A stretch of 64,000 bases of DNA. Source: Guptibacillus hwajinpoensis. Lineage in GTDB: Bacteria > Bacillota > Bacilli > Bacillales > Bacillaceae_O. The notes under the pieces were generated by a model that saw only the letters and a list, made by a program, of their open reading frames with translations, did no database searches and was not told where the DNA came from. Positions 9,260 through 17,919 of this stretch are shown one piece after another. The translations under genes and the position numbers were made by a program. The stretch lies in contig JAENYN010000003.1 of the NCBI GenBank assembly GCA_016841765.1, positions 62,001 through 126,000 of the forward strand. Direction: 5' to 3'. Numbering within the stretch: position 1 is the first letter of the stretch; every line of letters begins with the position of its first letter.

Positions 9260-9299
9260 AAACTATCAGCCTTTCTGTTACAATTATGTGAATAATTAA

Positions 9300-9328
9300 A
9301 TAGTAAAAGAATCCGTTTTTATTGTCAA
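9300..9328 (-). promoter_or_regulatory. bioY promoter
   Basis: On the minus strand: TTGACA (9323-9328), 17-base spacer, TACTAT (9300-9305). The -35 box lies inside the right half of the BirA operator as read on this strand. Confidence 0.8.
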
Positions 9329-9354
9329 CCATTTAAGTTAATCGGGTTAACAAT
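9321..9354. promoter_or_regulatory. BirA (biotin repressor) operator
   Basis: ATTGTCAACC, 14 bases, GGTTAACAAT: an inverted repeat matching the known Bacillales BirA box (TTGTTAACC with a 14-16 base spacer and its complement) with one mismatch in one arm. It overlaps the -35 box of bioY, so BirA with biotinyl-AMP would block RNA polymerase. Confidence 0.9.
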
Positions 9355-9416
9355 AGAGGTTTTTTCGGAAATGATGTTAAGATAAATAGAAACAGGGCAA
9401 GAAAGGGAGGCGTGAT

Positions 9417-10019
9417 TTGACGATGTATTTCGGGAAGAAACGGAGCAGCGGAAATGACCGGGTTCCGCCAAATCAGAACGTGACAAAAGCCTGGCCGGTC
9501 CTGCATGCAGGCGGTGTGCCGCAGTATAAGCCGGACTTGTCCGACTGGGATTTGAAAATTTTCGGCCTCGTCGAACGGCCGCTCATTTATTCATATAAAG
9601 AATTCATGGAATTGCCGCAGGCGGAAACGGGGAATGATATCCACTGCGTGACAGGCTGGTCAAAACTCGATAACACCTGGCAGGGAGTTTCCGTCAGAGG
9701 TGCCGTCAAGGACGCCGGAATCAAGCCGGAAGCCAAATACGTCCTGCTGCATGCCGAAGAAGGCTGGACAACGAACTTGCCGATTGAAGACTTCCTGCGT
9801 GAGACAAGCATGCTTGCGCATTCCCATAACGGAGAGAAGCTCACTTCGGAACACGGTTATCCGGTCAGGGCGGTTGTGCCGCATCTGTATTTCTGGAAAA
9901 GCGCCAAGTGGCTGCGCGCCATTCAGTTTACGGCGACAAACCAACCGGGGTTCTGGGAGCGGAACGGGTATCATATGTATGGGGACCCGTGGAAGGAAGA
10001 GCGTTTCAGCTGGGACTAA
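9417..10019 (+). CDS. yuiH: Sulfite oxidase-like molybdopterin-binding oxidoreductase
   Basis: A 200-residue protein with the catalytic fold of the sulfite oxidase family. The segment NDIHCVTGWSKLDN contains the conserved Cys that coordinates molybdenum; WTTNLP and YFWKSAKWLR are other family motifs. No signal peptide is seen, so it is probably cytoplasmic. Electron acceptor and substrate are unknown. TTG at 9417 has the best spacing to GGGAGG; ATG at 9423 is the alternative. It matches B. subtilis yuiH by position beside bioY. A second copy of its last nine codons lies about 400 bases downstream. Confidence 0.88.
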   Translation: MTMYFGKKRSSGNDRVPPNQNVTKAWPVLHAGGVPQYKPDLSDWDLKIFGLVERPLIYSYKEFMELPQAETGNDIHCVTGWSKLDNTWQGVSVRGAVKDAGIKPEAKYVLLHAEEGWTTNLPIEDFLRETSMLAHSHNGEKLTSEHGYPVRAVVPHLYFWKSAKWLRAIQFTATNQPGFWERNGYHMYGDPWKEERFSWD

Positions 10020-10156
10020 AATGGAGGTATTTCACCTTTCATGATAATACTTATGCAAGGGTTGATATCAGAAATTGGGTTATTACAAGGACAGAGTACA
10101 AGTTTCTATGGTGAGGTACTGTACGATATGATTATGATTAAAGAGGTGCATACATC

Positions 10157-10309
10157 GTGTCAGAATCAAATGATAACCAAATTATAGAGTGGGGTAAGCT
10201 TATTTGCTTAGCAGTAATTGCAATCTGCTTCATATATATAGCTTTCCATATGCCTATCATAATGGAACACCTTCAGGGAATCGAACGTGGTGTAAATACC
10301 AGTAAATAA
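10157..10309 (+). CDS. Small single-pass membrane protein
   Basis: A 50-residue ORF starting GTG at 10157, with AAAGAGGTG about 10 bases upstream. Residues ~14-34 (LICLAVIAICFIYIAF and following) form one hydrophobic helix flanked by an acidic N-terminus and a polar C-terminus ending GVNTSK. No family is recognised. It lies in a 0.4-kb, AT-rich segment bounded by the end of yuiH and a duplicate of the yuiH 3' tail, which suggests acquisition as an insert. The ribosome site and membrane topology make it a credible gene, though unproven. Confidence 0.55.
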   Translation: MSESNDNQIIEWGKLICLAVIAICFIYIAFHMPIIMEHLQGIERGVNTSK

Positions 10310-10402
10310 GTATATATTTATTGGTAAATCATTCACTGATGTGTAGTTAATTGTGTGTTCCTAAAAACCTACGAATGGGAGAACAGTTGACCTCACGAGT
10401 AC

Positions 10403-10434
10403 CCTGGAAGAAGGAGCGTTTCAGCTGGGATTGA
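10403..10434 (+). pseudogene. Duplicated 3' tail of yuiH
   Basis: These bases encode WKKERFSWD and a stop, nearly identical to the end of yuiH (WKEERFSWD and stop at 9990-10019). No start codon or upstream homology is attached. It is a remnant left by a duplication or by insertion of the intervening segment. Confidence 0.8.
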
Positions 10435-10605
10435 TGAGGCAGCTGCATGCAAGCTAATCATCAATAATGTTCATCTGTTCACAAGACTTTACGCTCTCTA
10501 ACTTTAAATGGACTTGGATTCTCCTGTATAATGAAAACTAAGGTCAAAAAGCACGGAAAAACATATGATGATATCACCCATTTTGAAAGGGCGGAGTTGA
10601 AAAGA

Positions 10606-11247
10606 ATGGCAGATACACATACGTATACACGGAAAGAAGAACTCGTCAATGCAGTGACGCACGGAGTCGGTGTGCTTTTGAGCATTGCGGCACTCGTTTT
10701 ATTGATTGTTTATGCCTCGATGGAGGGGACTGTCTGGCATGTCGTCTCGTTTACGATTTACGGCGTGACGATGCTGATTTTGTATGCTTCCTCTACATTG
10801 GTCCACAGTTTTCCGGAAGGGAAAGTGAAGGACATCTTTGAATTTTGCGACCATGCTGCCATCTACTTATTTATTGCGGGAACGTACACGCCGCTGCTGC
10901 TTGTTGTCATAAGAGGTGCGCTCGGATGGACGCTGTTCGGCATTGTCTGGGGAATTGCCATCGCAGGTGTAGTTTTCAAAGCCTTTTTTGTGAAAAAGTT
11001 TCTGTTCACCTCAACGCTTCTTTATATTTTCATGGGGTGGATCGTCGTGTTTGCCTGGGGACCGCTTGTGGAAAGCTTTTCAACGGCCGGATTGTGGCTG
11101 CTTGTGGCAGGCGGCATCACCTATACAGTCGGGACCGTGTTTTACGTCTGGCGGGGGTTCCCATACCATCATGCCGTATGGCATGTTTTCGTTCTTGCCG
11201 GCTCAGCCGTGCATTTTTTCGCGATTTTAAGTACCCTGCCCGCATAA
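10606..11247 (+). CDS. Hemolysin III family (YplQ/TrhA-like) membrane protein
   Basis: A 213-residue protein with seven hydrophobic helices of the HlyIII/PAQR superfamily. Family landmarks are visible: EELVNAVTHGVG near the start, STLVHSF, FEFCDHAAIYLFIAGTYTP, and HAVWHVFVLAGSAVHF near the end, which supply the conserved His/Asp/Ser residues thought to bind a metal. ATG at 10606 gives the same length as B. subtilis YplQ; an upstream in-frame start at 10531 would add 25 residues. GGCGGAG lies 10 bases before. The E. coli relative TrhA is linked to membrane energetics; the role here is unknown. Confidence 0.88.
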   Translation: MADTHTYTRKEELVNAVTHGVGVLLSIAALVLLIVYASMEGTVWHVVSFTIYGVTMLILYASSTLVHSFPEGKVKDIFEFCDHAAIYLFIAGTYTPLLLVVIRGALGWTLFGIVWGIAIAGVVFKAFFVKKFLFTSTLLYIFMGWIVVFAWGPLVESFSTAGLWLLVAGGITYTVGTVFYVWRGFPYHHAVWHVFVLAGSAVHFFAILSTLPA

Positions 11248-11292
11248 AAATGGGCTGCGGCATAGCAACAATCTAGAAAAGGATGGCTGGAA

Positions 11293-12174
11293 ATGTTACA
11301 TGAATTTACGGTTCGCCTTTCAGAAAAAGAACTGGATCAGGCGATCGAAAAGCTCAGCGGAGCCGGAATTGTGAATGTATATTATGAAACACCGTTTGAA
11401 ATCATTCAGGATGACAACGGCTATGGATATGTGGAAAAAGAAGATGTTGAAATCGAACTTCACATTTATGCGGAAGAAGGCGACCTGGAAGGGCTGCCTG
11501 ATTCGATGTATACAAAGATCCATGACGTGCTGGGATTAGCGAAGCATGACCTGGCTTATGCGCCGGTAAATGATCAGTGGCACAACAGTTTTGAAGATAT
11601 TGACTTTGGAAACGGCTGGATCCTCAGTTTTCCGCCGTTTGACGATGACATGCCTTCAGGCACATCTATCATGCGGTTCGACCCGCAAGCTTCATTCGGT
11701 ACAGGACAGCATGAAACGACACAGGATTGCCTGCGCTTTATATTCGGTCATGATTTCAGCGGTGCGGCCGTTCTTGACCTGGGGGCTGGTTCGGGAATAT
11801 TGAGTGTGGCTGCTGCCCTTAAAGGCGCGTCTGAAGTGCAGGCGGTTGATATCGAGCCGATTGAAAGGGAAGTCTTGCTGAATGCTGAATTGAACGGTGT
11901 TGATACCGTCGCAGCTGAACAGGCCGATCTGTTGTCCGGCAATTATCAAGTAGCCGGCCGTTACGATTGGATGTTCATTAATATCGGCGCTGACGAAACG
12001 ATTCAGCTGTTTGAACGCCATGACCTGTTCGACAAAACTGACTCAATGCTCATCTCGGGACTCGTCGAATGGAATGCCGAGCGGGTAATGGCCGCATTGG
12101 ACGAGGCAGGCTGGCAGATCACCTGGAAAACACAGACCAACGAATGGGTCACATTGGCCGCCCTAAAAGAATAA
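11293..12174 (+). CDS. PrmA-like class I methyltransferase
   Basis: A 293-residue SAM-dependent methyltransferase with the two-domain layout of ribosomal protein L11 methyltransferase: an N-terminal ~100-residue domain and a Rossmann domain. FGTGQHETT at ~135-143 is the PrmA signature and LDLGAGSGI near 160 is motif I. The usual Asn-Ile-Leu-Ala catalytic-loop motif reads INIGADE, so the active site is not canonical. It is not in a dnaK-dnaJ context, where Bacillales keep the true prmA. It may be a paralogue with another substrate. The start at 11293 follows AAAGGATGG. Confidence 0.75.
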   Translation: MLHEFTVRLSEKELDQAIEKLSGAGIVNVYYETPFEIIQDDNGYGYVEKEDVEIELHIYAEEGDLEGLPDSMYTKIHDVLGLAKHDLAYAPVNDQWHNSFEDIDFGNGWILSFPPFDDDMPSGTSIMRFDPQASFGTGQHETTQDCLRFIFGHDFSGAAVLDLGAGSGILSVAAALKGASEVQAVDIEPIEREVLLNAELNGVDTVAAEQADLLSGNYQVAGRYDWMFINIGADETIQLFERHDLFDKTDSMLISGLVEWNAERVMAALDEAGWQITWKTQTNEWVTLAALKE

Positions 12175-12180
12175 GAGTGG

Positions 12181-12213
12181 AAAAGAAAGCGTGCTTGCGC
12201 TTTCTTTTTTTTT
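12181..12213 (+). terminator. Intrinsic terminator after prmA-like gene
   Basis: Perfect 11-bp stem AAAAGAAAGCG/CGCTTTCTTTT with a 6-nt loop and a long T tract. Confidence 0.95.
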
Positions 12214-12218
12214 GGTCT

Positions 12219-12269
12219 GGCATAGCATTGCCTGGCAATTGCGAGGCAATTGCCAGGCAATGCTATGCC
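12219..12269. repeat. Palindromic interspersed repeat, copy 3 (extended)
   Basis: The shared core with loop GAG occupies 12227-12261. Here the arms continue perfectly for eight more bases (GGCATAGC/GCTATGCC), giving a 24-bp perfect stem. It directly follows a complete terminator, so it is not needed for termination. Confidence 0.92.
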
Positions 12270-12361
12270 AAAAGACCTACAAACAGGAGAATTTCCCGAA
12301 ATAGTCGAATTAAGTATAGAGAAGTTTCAAAGGTTTTGAGTAAAAAGAGGGTGGTTATGCA

Positions 12362-12799
12362 ATGATAATTCAGAAGGCAGCTGAAGTAGCTGTACAGGAA
12401 ATTATGGGGATGATTCAGCAGACGATGCATGAAGGGACGATGGGGCATTTGCCGGCTGAAGGTGAAAAAGCGGTGAAGCTTGTGCAGCAGGTTCTGGATA
12501 AAGGGGCGTATTTCCTTGTGGCGCAGGAGGAAGAGGATCTTGCGGGGTGGGTACTGCTCGGAACCAATGTCGATTATTTTACAGATGCGCATCATGCGTT
12601 CATCTATGATATTTACGTATTGGAAACGTACCGCGGGCGCGGACTGGCCCGCAGCCTTGTCATGGAAGCGATGAAAGAGGGAAGAAGGCAGGGGGCGAAG
12701 GAAATCCGCCTCAACGTTTTTGCCGGAAATCCTGCCCGCAAGCTGTATGAGGATATCGGGTTCGGGGAATTTAACATCCTCATGTCCAAAAACCTGTAA
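12362..12799 (+). CDS. GNAT family N-acetyltransferase
   Basis: A 145-residue GNAT-fold protein. Motif A, DIYVLETYRGRGLARSLV at ~residues 80-97, contains the R-G-x-G acetyl-CoA pyrophosphate loop. The C-terminal NPARKLYEDIGF is the usual motif B. The acetyl acceptor cannot be predicted. The ATG at 12362 follows GAGGGTGG; an ATG four bases earlier runs into a stop. Palindromic repeat copy 3 lies about 90 bases upstream. Confidence 0.88.
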   Translation: MIIQKAAEVAVQEIMGMIQQTMHEGTMGHLPAEGEKAVKLVQQVLDKGAYFLVAQEEEDLAGWVLLGTNVDYFTDAHHAFIYDIYVLETYRGRGLARSLVMEAMKEGRRQGAKEIRLNVFAGNPARKLYEDIGFGEFNILMSKNL

Positions 12800-12898
12800 A
12801 GCGGCTGCTTCCGTGCCAAACTGCAGCCAAAAGGAATAGCCGCATCCCTCATGAAGCCGCAAATCATCCCAAAACCAAACAGGAAGAAGTGACGGATC

Positions 12899-15556
12899 GT
12901 GTGGAGCCAAAAATCGGCGCGTGAAACGGCAAACCTTCTGAATACTAGCCCAGAAGACGGCCTGAAAGATAAAGACATCCCGGGTTTGCGTGAAAAATAT
13001 GGTGAAAATGTTTTCGAGGAACAGGAAAAACAGACCACTTTGCAATTGATATGGGAGCAAATCAATAGTGTGCTCATTTACATCTTAATGGCTGCCGCTG
13101 TCGTGTCAGCGCTAGTTGGTGAGATCAGTGATGCGGTCATCATCGCCCTTGTCATCATCCTCAATGCCACGATCGGCGTCATCCAGGAGTCGAAGGCTGA
13201 AAAGTCGCTTGATGCATTGAAAAAGATGTCGTCCCCAAAAGCTATCGTGAAGCGGAATGGACAGGTGAAGGAGGTTGCGTCCGCTGAGCTCGTACCCGGT
13301 GACCTTGTCCTTCTTGATGCGGGCCGATATGTACCGGCAGACCTCCGGCTGACCGAGGCGGTAAACATGAAGATTGAAGAATCGGCATTAACCGGGGAAT
13401 CGGTGCCGGTGGAAAAACACGCGGACTGGACGGCGCCCGGAGAAGTGCCGGCCGCCGATCAGGTGAACATGGCTTTCATGTCGACGCTCACCACATATGG
13501 GCGAGGTGCCGGCATTGTCGTCAGCACCGGCATGAATACGGAAATCGGGAAAATTGCCGGAATGCTTGGGAAACAGGAGAAAGAACAAACACCGCTGCAG
13601 GAAAAACTGGCGGACCTTGGCAAAATTCTCGGATTTGGCGCAATCATCATCTCGGTTGTCATTTTCTTTCTCGGGTTCTGGCAGGGCCGCAACCCGCTTG
13701 ATATGTTCCTGATTGCTGTCAGCCTGGCTGTGGCGGCAATCCCGGAAGGCCTGCCCGCGATCGTCACCATTGTCCTTGCACTTGGCGTCCAGCGTATGAT
13801 CAAGCGGAACGCCATTGTCCGGAAACTGCCTGCTGTTGAAACCCTCGGGTCTGTCAGCGTCATATGTTCTGATAAAACCGGAACCCTGACGCTCAACAAA
13901 ATGACCGTCACCGACTTTTACATAGACAGTAAGCAGGGGGAGTTGAAGGAGCTCGACCCAACGGGAAAAACAGAACAGCTTTTTTTGGAGGCGATGCTCC
14001 TCTGCAATGATGCCGATATTTCAAACGGCCAGGAAACCGGCGACCCGACTGAAACCGCGCTGCTCGCGGCCGGTGCCGGCAAAGGCCTGGACAAGAATTC
14101 ACTTGATAAGAAATATCCGCGGATTTTTGAAGTTCCGTTTGACTCCGAGCGGAAGAGAATGGCAACGGTTCATGAGCATCGTGACGGCACCGCGGTTTTT
14201 GTGAAGGGTGCGGTTGAAAGCGTGCTGCCGAAGCTGACCGGCATCATGGCGGATGGTACAGTGAAGCCGATCGGAGAAAACGAAAAACGGGCGATTCATC
14301 AACAGGTCGAAACGATGTCCGCAAAAGCCCTGCGCGTGCTCATGTTCGCTTACAAAACGACTGACAGGGCAGACATGTCGCCTGACGCATTGGAAAGCGA
14401 TCTTATCTTTCTCGGGCTTACCGGCATGATTGATCCGCCGCGTGAAGAAGTCAGGCATTCTGTTGAAACCTGCCGCAATGCGGGAATCCGGACGATTATG
14501 ATTACCGGGGACCATAAAATGACGGCCGTTGCCATCGCCAAAAGCCTCGGTATTGCCGATTCCGAAGAAGAAGCCCTGACAGGTGCCGAACTTGACGGGA
14601 TATCTGATGAAGAATTGAAAGAACGGGTGACCGGCACTCATATTTTTGCAAGGGTCTCACCGGACCATAAGGTGAGGATAGTACAGGCATTAAAGGATAA
14701 CGGCATGATTGCCGCTATGACAGGGGACGGAGTCAATGATGCGCCGAGCCTCAAGCAGGCAGATGTTGGGGTTGCGATGGGGATTACCGGAACCGATGTC
14801 GCCAAAGGGGCCGCGGATATTGTGCTCATGGACGATAATTTTGCGACAATTACGGCTGCCGTTGAAGAGGGCCGCAACATTTACCGCAATATTAGAAAAT
14901 CGGTTCTGTTCCTGCTGTCCTGCAACATTGGCGAAATCATCGCATTGTTCGTCGCCATTTTGCTTGGCTGGCCGGCACCGCTTGCTGCAATCCACATTTT
15001 GTGGGTGAACTTGATCACCGATACATTTCCGGCAATATCCCTCGGAGTTGACCCGGATGATTCCGATGTGATGAAAGAGCCGCCACGGCAGTCGGGCGAA
15101 GGGATTTTTTCAGGGGCGGCGGGGCTTTTTACAGTTGCAAACGGCCTGGTGATCGGGGTGCTGACGCTCGTTGCGTTCATGACGGGACTGAAAGTGCATA
15201 GTGGCGCCGAATCGTTTATCGGCATGGATTTCAGCACAATGAATGATGGTGTGATGGCAAAAGCCCAGACAATGGCCTTTTTAACACTGAGCATTTCCCA
15301 GCTTGTGCACTCGCTGAATCTGCGCCATCCGTCCAAATCGATCTTTGAAGTCGGGCTTGTGACAAATCCGTATTTGCTCGGTTCGATCGGACTGGGCATT
15401 CTCCTTCAGGCGGCACTTGTGTATATCCCGTTTCTTGCGGAGTGGTTCAAGCTTGCCCCGCTTGGAGTGAATGACTGGCTGTTCATCGGCGCACTGGCCC
15501 TTGTGCCGCTGATTGTCAATGAACTTGCCAAGCGGTTCGGGACGCGAGAGTGGTGA
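12899..15556 (+). CDS. Cation-transporting P-type ATPase, calcium type
   Basis: An 885-residue type II P-type ATPase. In order: N-terminal cation ATPase domain; actuator domain with [20 protein letters not shown] with the phosphorylated Asp at about residue 325; nucleotide-binding domain with [11 protein letters not shown]; hinge [17 protein letters not shown]; and a C-terminal six-helix domain. PEGLPAIV in the fourth helix is the cation-binding motif of SERCA/PMR1-type pumps, so Ca2+ (or Mn2+) export is likely, as for B. subtilis YloB. GTG at 12899 is the only start near the N-terminus, since an in-frame stop lies three codons upstream; AGGAAG precedes it. Confidence 0.9.
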   Translation: MWSQKSARETANLLNTSPEDGLKDKDIPGLREKYGENVFEEQEKQTTLQLIWEQINSVLIYILMAAAVVSALVGEISDAVIIALVIILNATIGVIQESKAEKSLDALKKMSSPKAIVKRNGQVKEVASAELVPGDLVLLDAGRYVPADLRLTEAVNMKIEESALTGESVPVEKHADWTAPGEVPAADQVNMAFMSTLTTYGRGAGIVVSTGMNTEIGKIAGMLGKQEKEQTPLQEKLADLGKILGFGAIIISVVIFFLGFWQGRNPLDMFLIAVSLAVAAIPEGLPAIVTIVLALGVQRMIKRNAIVRKLPAVETLGSVSVICSDKTGTLTLNKMTVTDFYIDSKQGELKELDPTGKTEQLFLEAMLLCNDADISNGQETGDPTETALLAAGAGKGLDKNSLDKKYPRIFEVPFDSERKRMATVHEHRDGTAVFVKGAVESVLPKLTGIMADGTVKPIGENEKRAIHQQVETMSAKALRVLMFAYKTTDRADMSPDALESDLIFLGLTGMIDPPREEVRHSVETCRNAGIRTIMITGDHKMTAVAIAKSLGIADSEEEALTGAELDGISDEELKERVTGTHIFARVSPDHKVRIVQALKDNGMIAAMTGDGVNDAPSLKQADVGVAMGITGTDVAKGAADIVLMDDNFATITAAVEEGRNIYRNIRKSVLFLLSCNIGEIIALFVAILLGWPAPLAAIHILWVNLITDTFPAISLGVDPDDSDVMKEPPRQSGEGIFSGAAGLFTVANGLVIGVLTLVAFMTGLKVHSGAESFIGMDFSTMNDGVMAKAQTMAFLTLSISQLVHSLNLRHPSKSIFEVGLVTNPYLLGSIGLGILLQAALVYIPFLAEWFKLAPLGVNDWLFIGALALVPLIVNELAKRFGTREW

Positions 15557-15633
15557 AACCCACGTACAGAGTGGATGCAACGAAAAGGAACAAAATGGTT
15601 TTTCAGCAAATAAACCGGGAAGATAAAGTATAA

Positions 15634-15666
15634 AGAAGGCCGATTCGATGGCGGGTGGGCCTTTTT
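15634..15666 (+). terminator. Probable terminator after P-type ATPase
   Basis: Short stem AAGGCC/GGCCTT (15636-15641 with 15658-15663) and T tract, 80-110 bases after the stop. The large loop makes it weaker than the others here. Confidence 0.5.
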
Positions 15667-15681
15667 GAAAGGAGGAGTGAA

Positions 15682-16170
15682 TTGAGGAGCAACAAGCAGC
15701 GGAACATCGCGTTATTTGCATTCCTGGTTGCACTCTATGTCGTTCTTGCCGCATCACTGTTTTTCTTTGGGGAAAAACTGGAAATTTATCCGAATGGATA
15801 TTCTTATAACGTGAAGCAAAATGTGATGACGGTAAAAGACTACGGTCCTCTTGGCCTGGAGGAAAAAACGAACACAATCAGAATCAGCGCCCAAAATTAT
15901 AAGGCGTTGCTGGAAATCCAATGGGGCATCCAGCAGATGAAGCTGGCCTGGACAAACATCGTCGTCATAACAGCGCTGTTTATGACCCTTGTCCTTATTG
16001 GCGTCATCGGTCTGCTGCACCCTGCGTTCAAGCCTTTCAGGAAACTCCTTACCGGTAAGTTTTTTGTTTCCTACACACTCGTGCTGTTCGGGCTTGCCGC
16101 CGGGTTTTACCTGACGATGTACCAGCCGTCTGTCCATGAAGTGACGCGTTTTGTTTATTCCATGACATGA
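15682..16170 (+). CDS. Membrane protein of unknown function
   Basis: A 162-residue protein with hydrophobic helices at ~residues 7-27, ~90-112 and ~124-145, and an extracytoplasmic-looking soluble loop between the first two. TTG at 15682 is chosen because AAAGGAGGAGTG ends one to two bases before the optimal spacing; an upstream GTG at 15655 overlaps that site. No domain is recognised. It sits between the P-type ATPase and a convergent L,D-transpeptidase gene and has its own terminator. Confidence 0.7.
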   Translation: MRSNKQRNIALFAFLVALYVVLAASLFFFGEKLEIYPNGYSYNVKQNVMTVKDYGPLGLEEKTNTIRISAQNYKALLEIQWGIQQMKLAWTNIVVITALFMTLVLIGVIGLLHPAFKPFRKLLTGKFFVSYTLVLFGLAAGFYLTMYQPSVHEVTRFVYSMT

Positions 16171-16173
16171 AAA

Positions 16174-16214
16174 GGAAACGCCAGGCAAACATGCTGCCGG
16201 GCGTTTCTTTTTTG
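16174..16214 (+). terminator. Intrinsic terminator
   Basis: Stem GAAACGCC/GGCGTTTC (16175-16182 with 16200-16207) followed by a T tract. Confidence 0.82.
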
Positions 16215-16306
16215 CCATAGGAAAATAAATTTCCAGCGAGGGAGGTATCGCCGAATCGGCTGAATTTACGCAACCGTTGGCCTCCGCCAGTCGCTGTGTT
16301 TTTCTT

Positions 16307-17647
16307 TCATGACTCTTTAATCACGACCTTGGTACCGAGCGGAACGCGGTCAAAAAGCCACTCAACATGTTTGTTTTCCAGCCTGATGCATCCCAGGCTG
16401 ACATCCTTTCCGATCGAAGAAGGGTTGTTTGTTCCGTGGATTCCATATTTTTCTCCGCTGGTCCCCGGCACGCTCAAGCCGAGCCAGCGTGTTCCGAGCG
16501 GATTATTCGGGCTGCCGCCGGAAATCCCTTTTGGGGAATACCACGGGTTTTCTAGTTTTGCAATGACCTGGAATGTACCGGCAGGAGTCAGATCTTCACT
16601 TTTCCCGGTTGCCGCTTTTTCTTGAAACAGAATCTGCTCACCATCATACAGGGTAACCAGATGCCTCGATTTGCTGATCTCGATCCAGCGCCCTTCATGA
16701 CTCTTTTCTGTTTTTCCTTCAAGTTTGAAAATGTTCGGTATGTATAGGGTTGTCCCTGTCTTTACAGTTGAACCTCCGAGATGATTGAACTCCTTGATCG
16801 CATTTATGTATGTACTGATTTTATAATAGGAGTCCACAATGCTGAAAGCTGTTTCACCGGGCTGGATTGTATGGATTTCCAGTTGATGCGGCAGTGGAAA
16901 CGTCACTTCCGCTCCGGCTTTGACATCGACCGCAGGATTGCTGATGCTATTCAAATCGGAAAAATAAGCAAGCACTTTACTGCGGCTGTAAAAGTGGGAA
17001 GCGATGCTGAATAGTGTGTCCTGATGCTTCACTTTATAAACCGATAAAAAATCAGGATCCGGTATCTTCAGCACGCTGCCCGTTTTGATATCAGACGGTC
17101 CAGCGAACCCGTTTGCGTCCAGGATGAATTGCTGCCCTGCTTTTTCCTCATAATAGGTGCGGGTGATGCTGTACAGTGTCTCGCCTTTTGCAATGGAATG
17201 ATGTAAAATGATTCCCTGTTTCACTGCCGGCAGTTCCTGCTTTGCGGGCGGCTTATAGCGGATTTCGCTGCCACTTTTTCCGCCTTCAGTCAAAGACTGG
17301 CCTGGCGCTCTTTGCTTCTGTTCTTTGCTATCTTTATCACTCTCATCCGCTGCTTCCTCTTCAACCGGCTTTTCTGTTCCGATCATAGTCACCGGATCTT
17401 TTTCCAGGTTATCCGCCGGCCGGGCAGCCGCAGCCGATTCCTGCCTGAATGGGACGGTATCCTCCTGAGTGCTCGATTCTTTTGTCCCGGCAAAGAGGGA
17501 AGTAATGCCGATAACTTCCGTGGTAACAAAGACACCGGCTGCCAGAACCAGTATGGCAGCGATCCAGAGCCTCCTTTTTACCACTCTCCGCCTTTTGTAC
17601 GCTGTTTTCCGTGACAGATTTCCTGACGAATTCTGCTCAGAACCCAT
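16307..17647 (-). CDS. Membrane-anchored LysM L,D-transpeptidase
   Basis: A 446-residue cell-wall enzyme. A basic N-terminus (KRRRVVKRR) leads into one transmembrane anchor at ~30-50, then an acidic low-complexity linker, three LysM-type repeats (~150-310; for example HSIAKGETLYSI, YKVKHQDTLFSI, HTIQPGETAFSI) for peptidoglycan binding, and a C-terminal YkuD domain. The active-site motif is YGIHGTNNPSSIG followed by VSLGCIRLEN with the catalytic Cys. It would form 3-3 cross-links or attach proteins to peptidoglycan. Start at 17647 follows AGAGGTGGTGAA; an upstream in-frame ATG lacks a site. It is transcribed divergently from fruR. Confidence 0.92.
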   Translation of the reverse strand: MGSEQNSSGNLSRKTAYKRRRVVKRRLWIAAILVLAAGVFVTTEVIGITSLFAGTKESSTQEDTVPFRQESAAAARPADNLEKDPVTMIGTEKPVEEEAADESDKDSKEQKQRAPGQSLTEGGKSGSEIRYKPPAKQELPAVKQGIILHHSIAKGETLYSITRTYYEEKAGQQFILDANGFAGPSDIKTGSVLKIPDPDFLSVYKVKHQDTLFSIASHFYSRSKVLAYFSDLNSISNPAVDVKAGAEVTFPLPHQLEIHTIQPGETAFSIVDSYYKISTYINAIKEFNHLGGSTVKTGTTLYIPNIFKLEGKTEKSHEGRWIEISKSRHLVTLYDGEQILFQEKAATGKSEDLTPAGTFQVIAKLENPWYSPKGISGGSPNNPLGTRWLGLSVPGTSGEKYGIHGTNNPSSIGKDVSLGCIRLENKHVEWLFDRVPLGTKVVIKES

Positions 17648-17849
17648 TTCACCACCTCTGAAAGTTTGACATCTCTCCGTTATTTTACAGATACAGATAA
17701 AATGTTCCAATGTGCCTGAACGCCTATTTATAAGAAAAGAATCCTTAAATGCGGTATTTTTGGCTCGGGTTAAAAGACCTGTAGCTCTGAAAGGATGACT
17801 GTTTTTTTGAAATTTATGATTGGTAATGATTGAAAATGAATTATTTTGA

Positions 17850-17878
17850 TTGATTTAGGTCATTTAGACTGTTATACT
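17850..17878 (+). promoter_or_regulatory. Promoter of the fru operon
   Basis: TTGATT, 17-base spacer, TATACT, 42 bases before the fruR start codon. Confidence 0.75.
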
Positions 17879-17891
17879 GAACTTGAAATAA

Positions 17892-17907
17892 AAGAAAACG
17901 CATTCAT
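17892..17907 (+). promoter_or_regulatory. Weak cre-like site in fru leader
   Basis: The core AGAAAACGCATTCA differs from the cre consensus TGWAARCGYTWNCW at two of 14 positions. Its place just after the expected transcription start would suit CcpA roadblock repression, but this is tentative. Confidence 0.35.
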
Positions 17908-17919
17908 GGTGGTGATGAG

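Noticed and set aside
12263-13060. 265-codon open frame on the minus strand
   Set aside because: It is the antisense of the acetyltransferase gene and the start of the P-type ATPase gene, has no ribosome site and codes for a Phe/Arg/His-rich product typical of a shadow frame.
14099-14641. 180-codon minus-strand frame
   Set aside because: Lies wholly inside the P-type ATPase gene, opposite strand; that gene has all family motifs, so this is a shadow.
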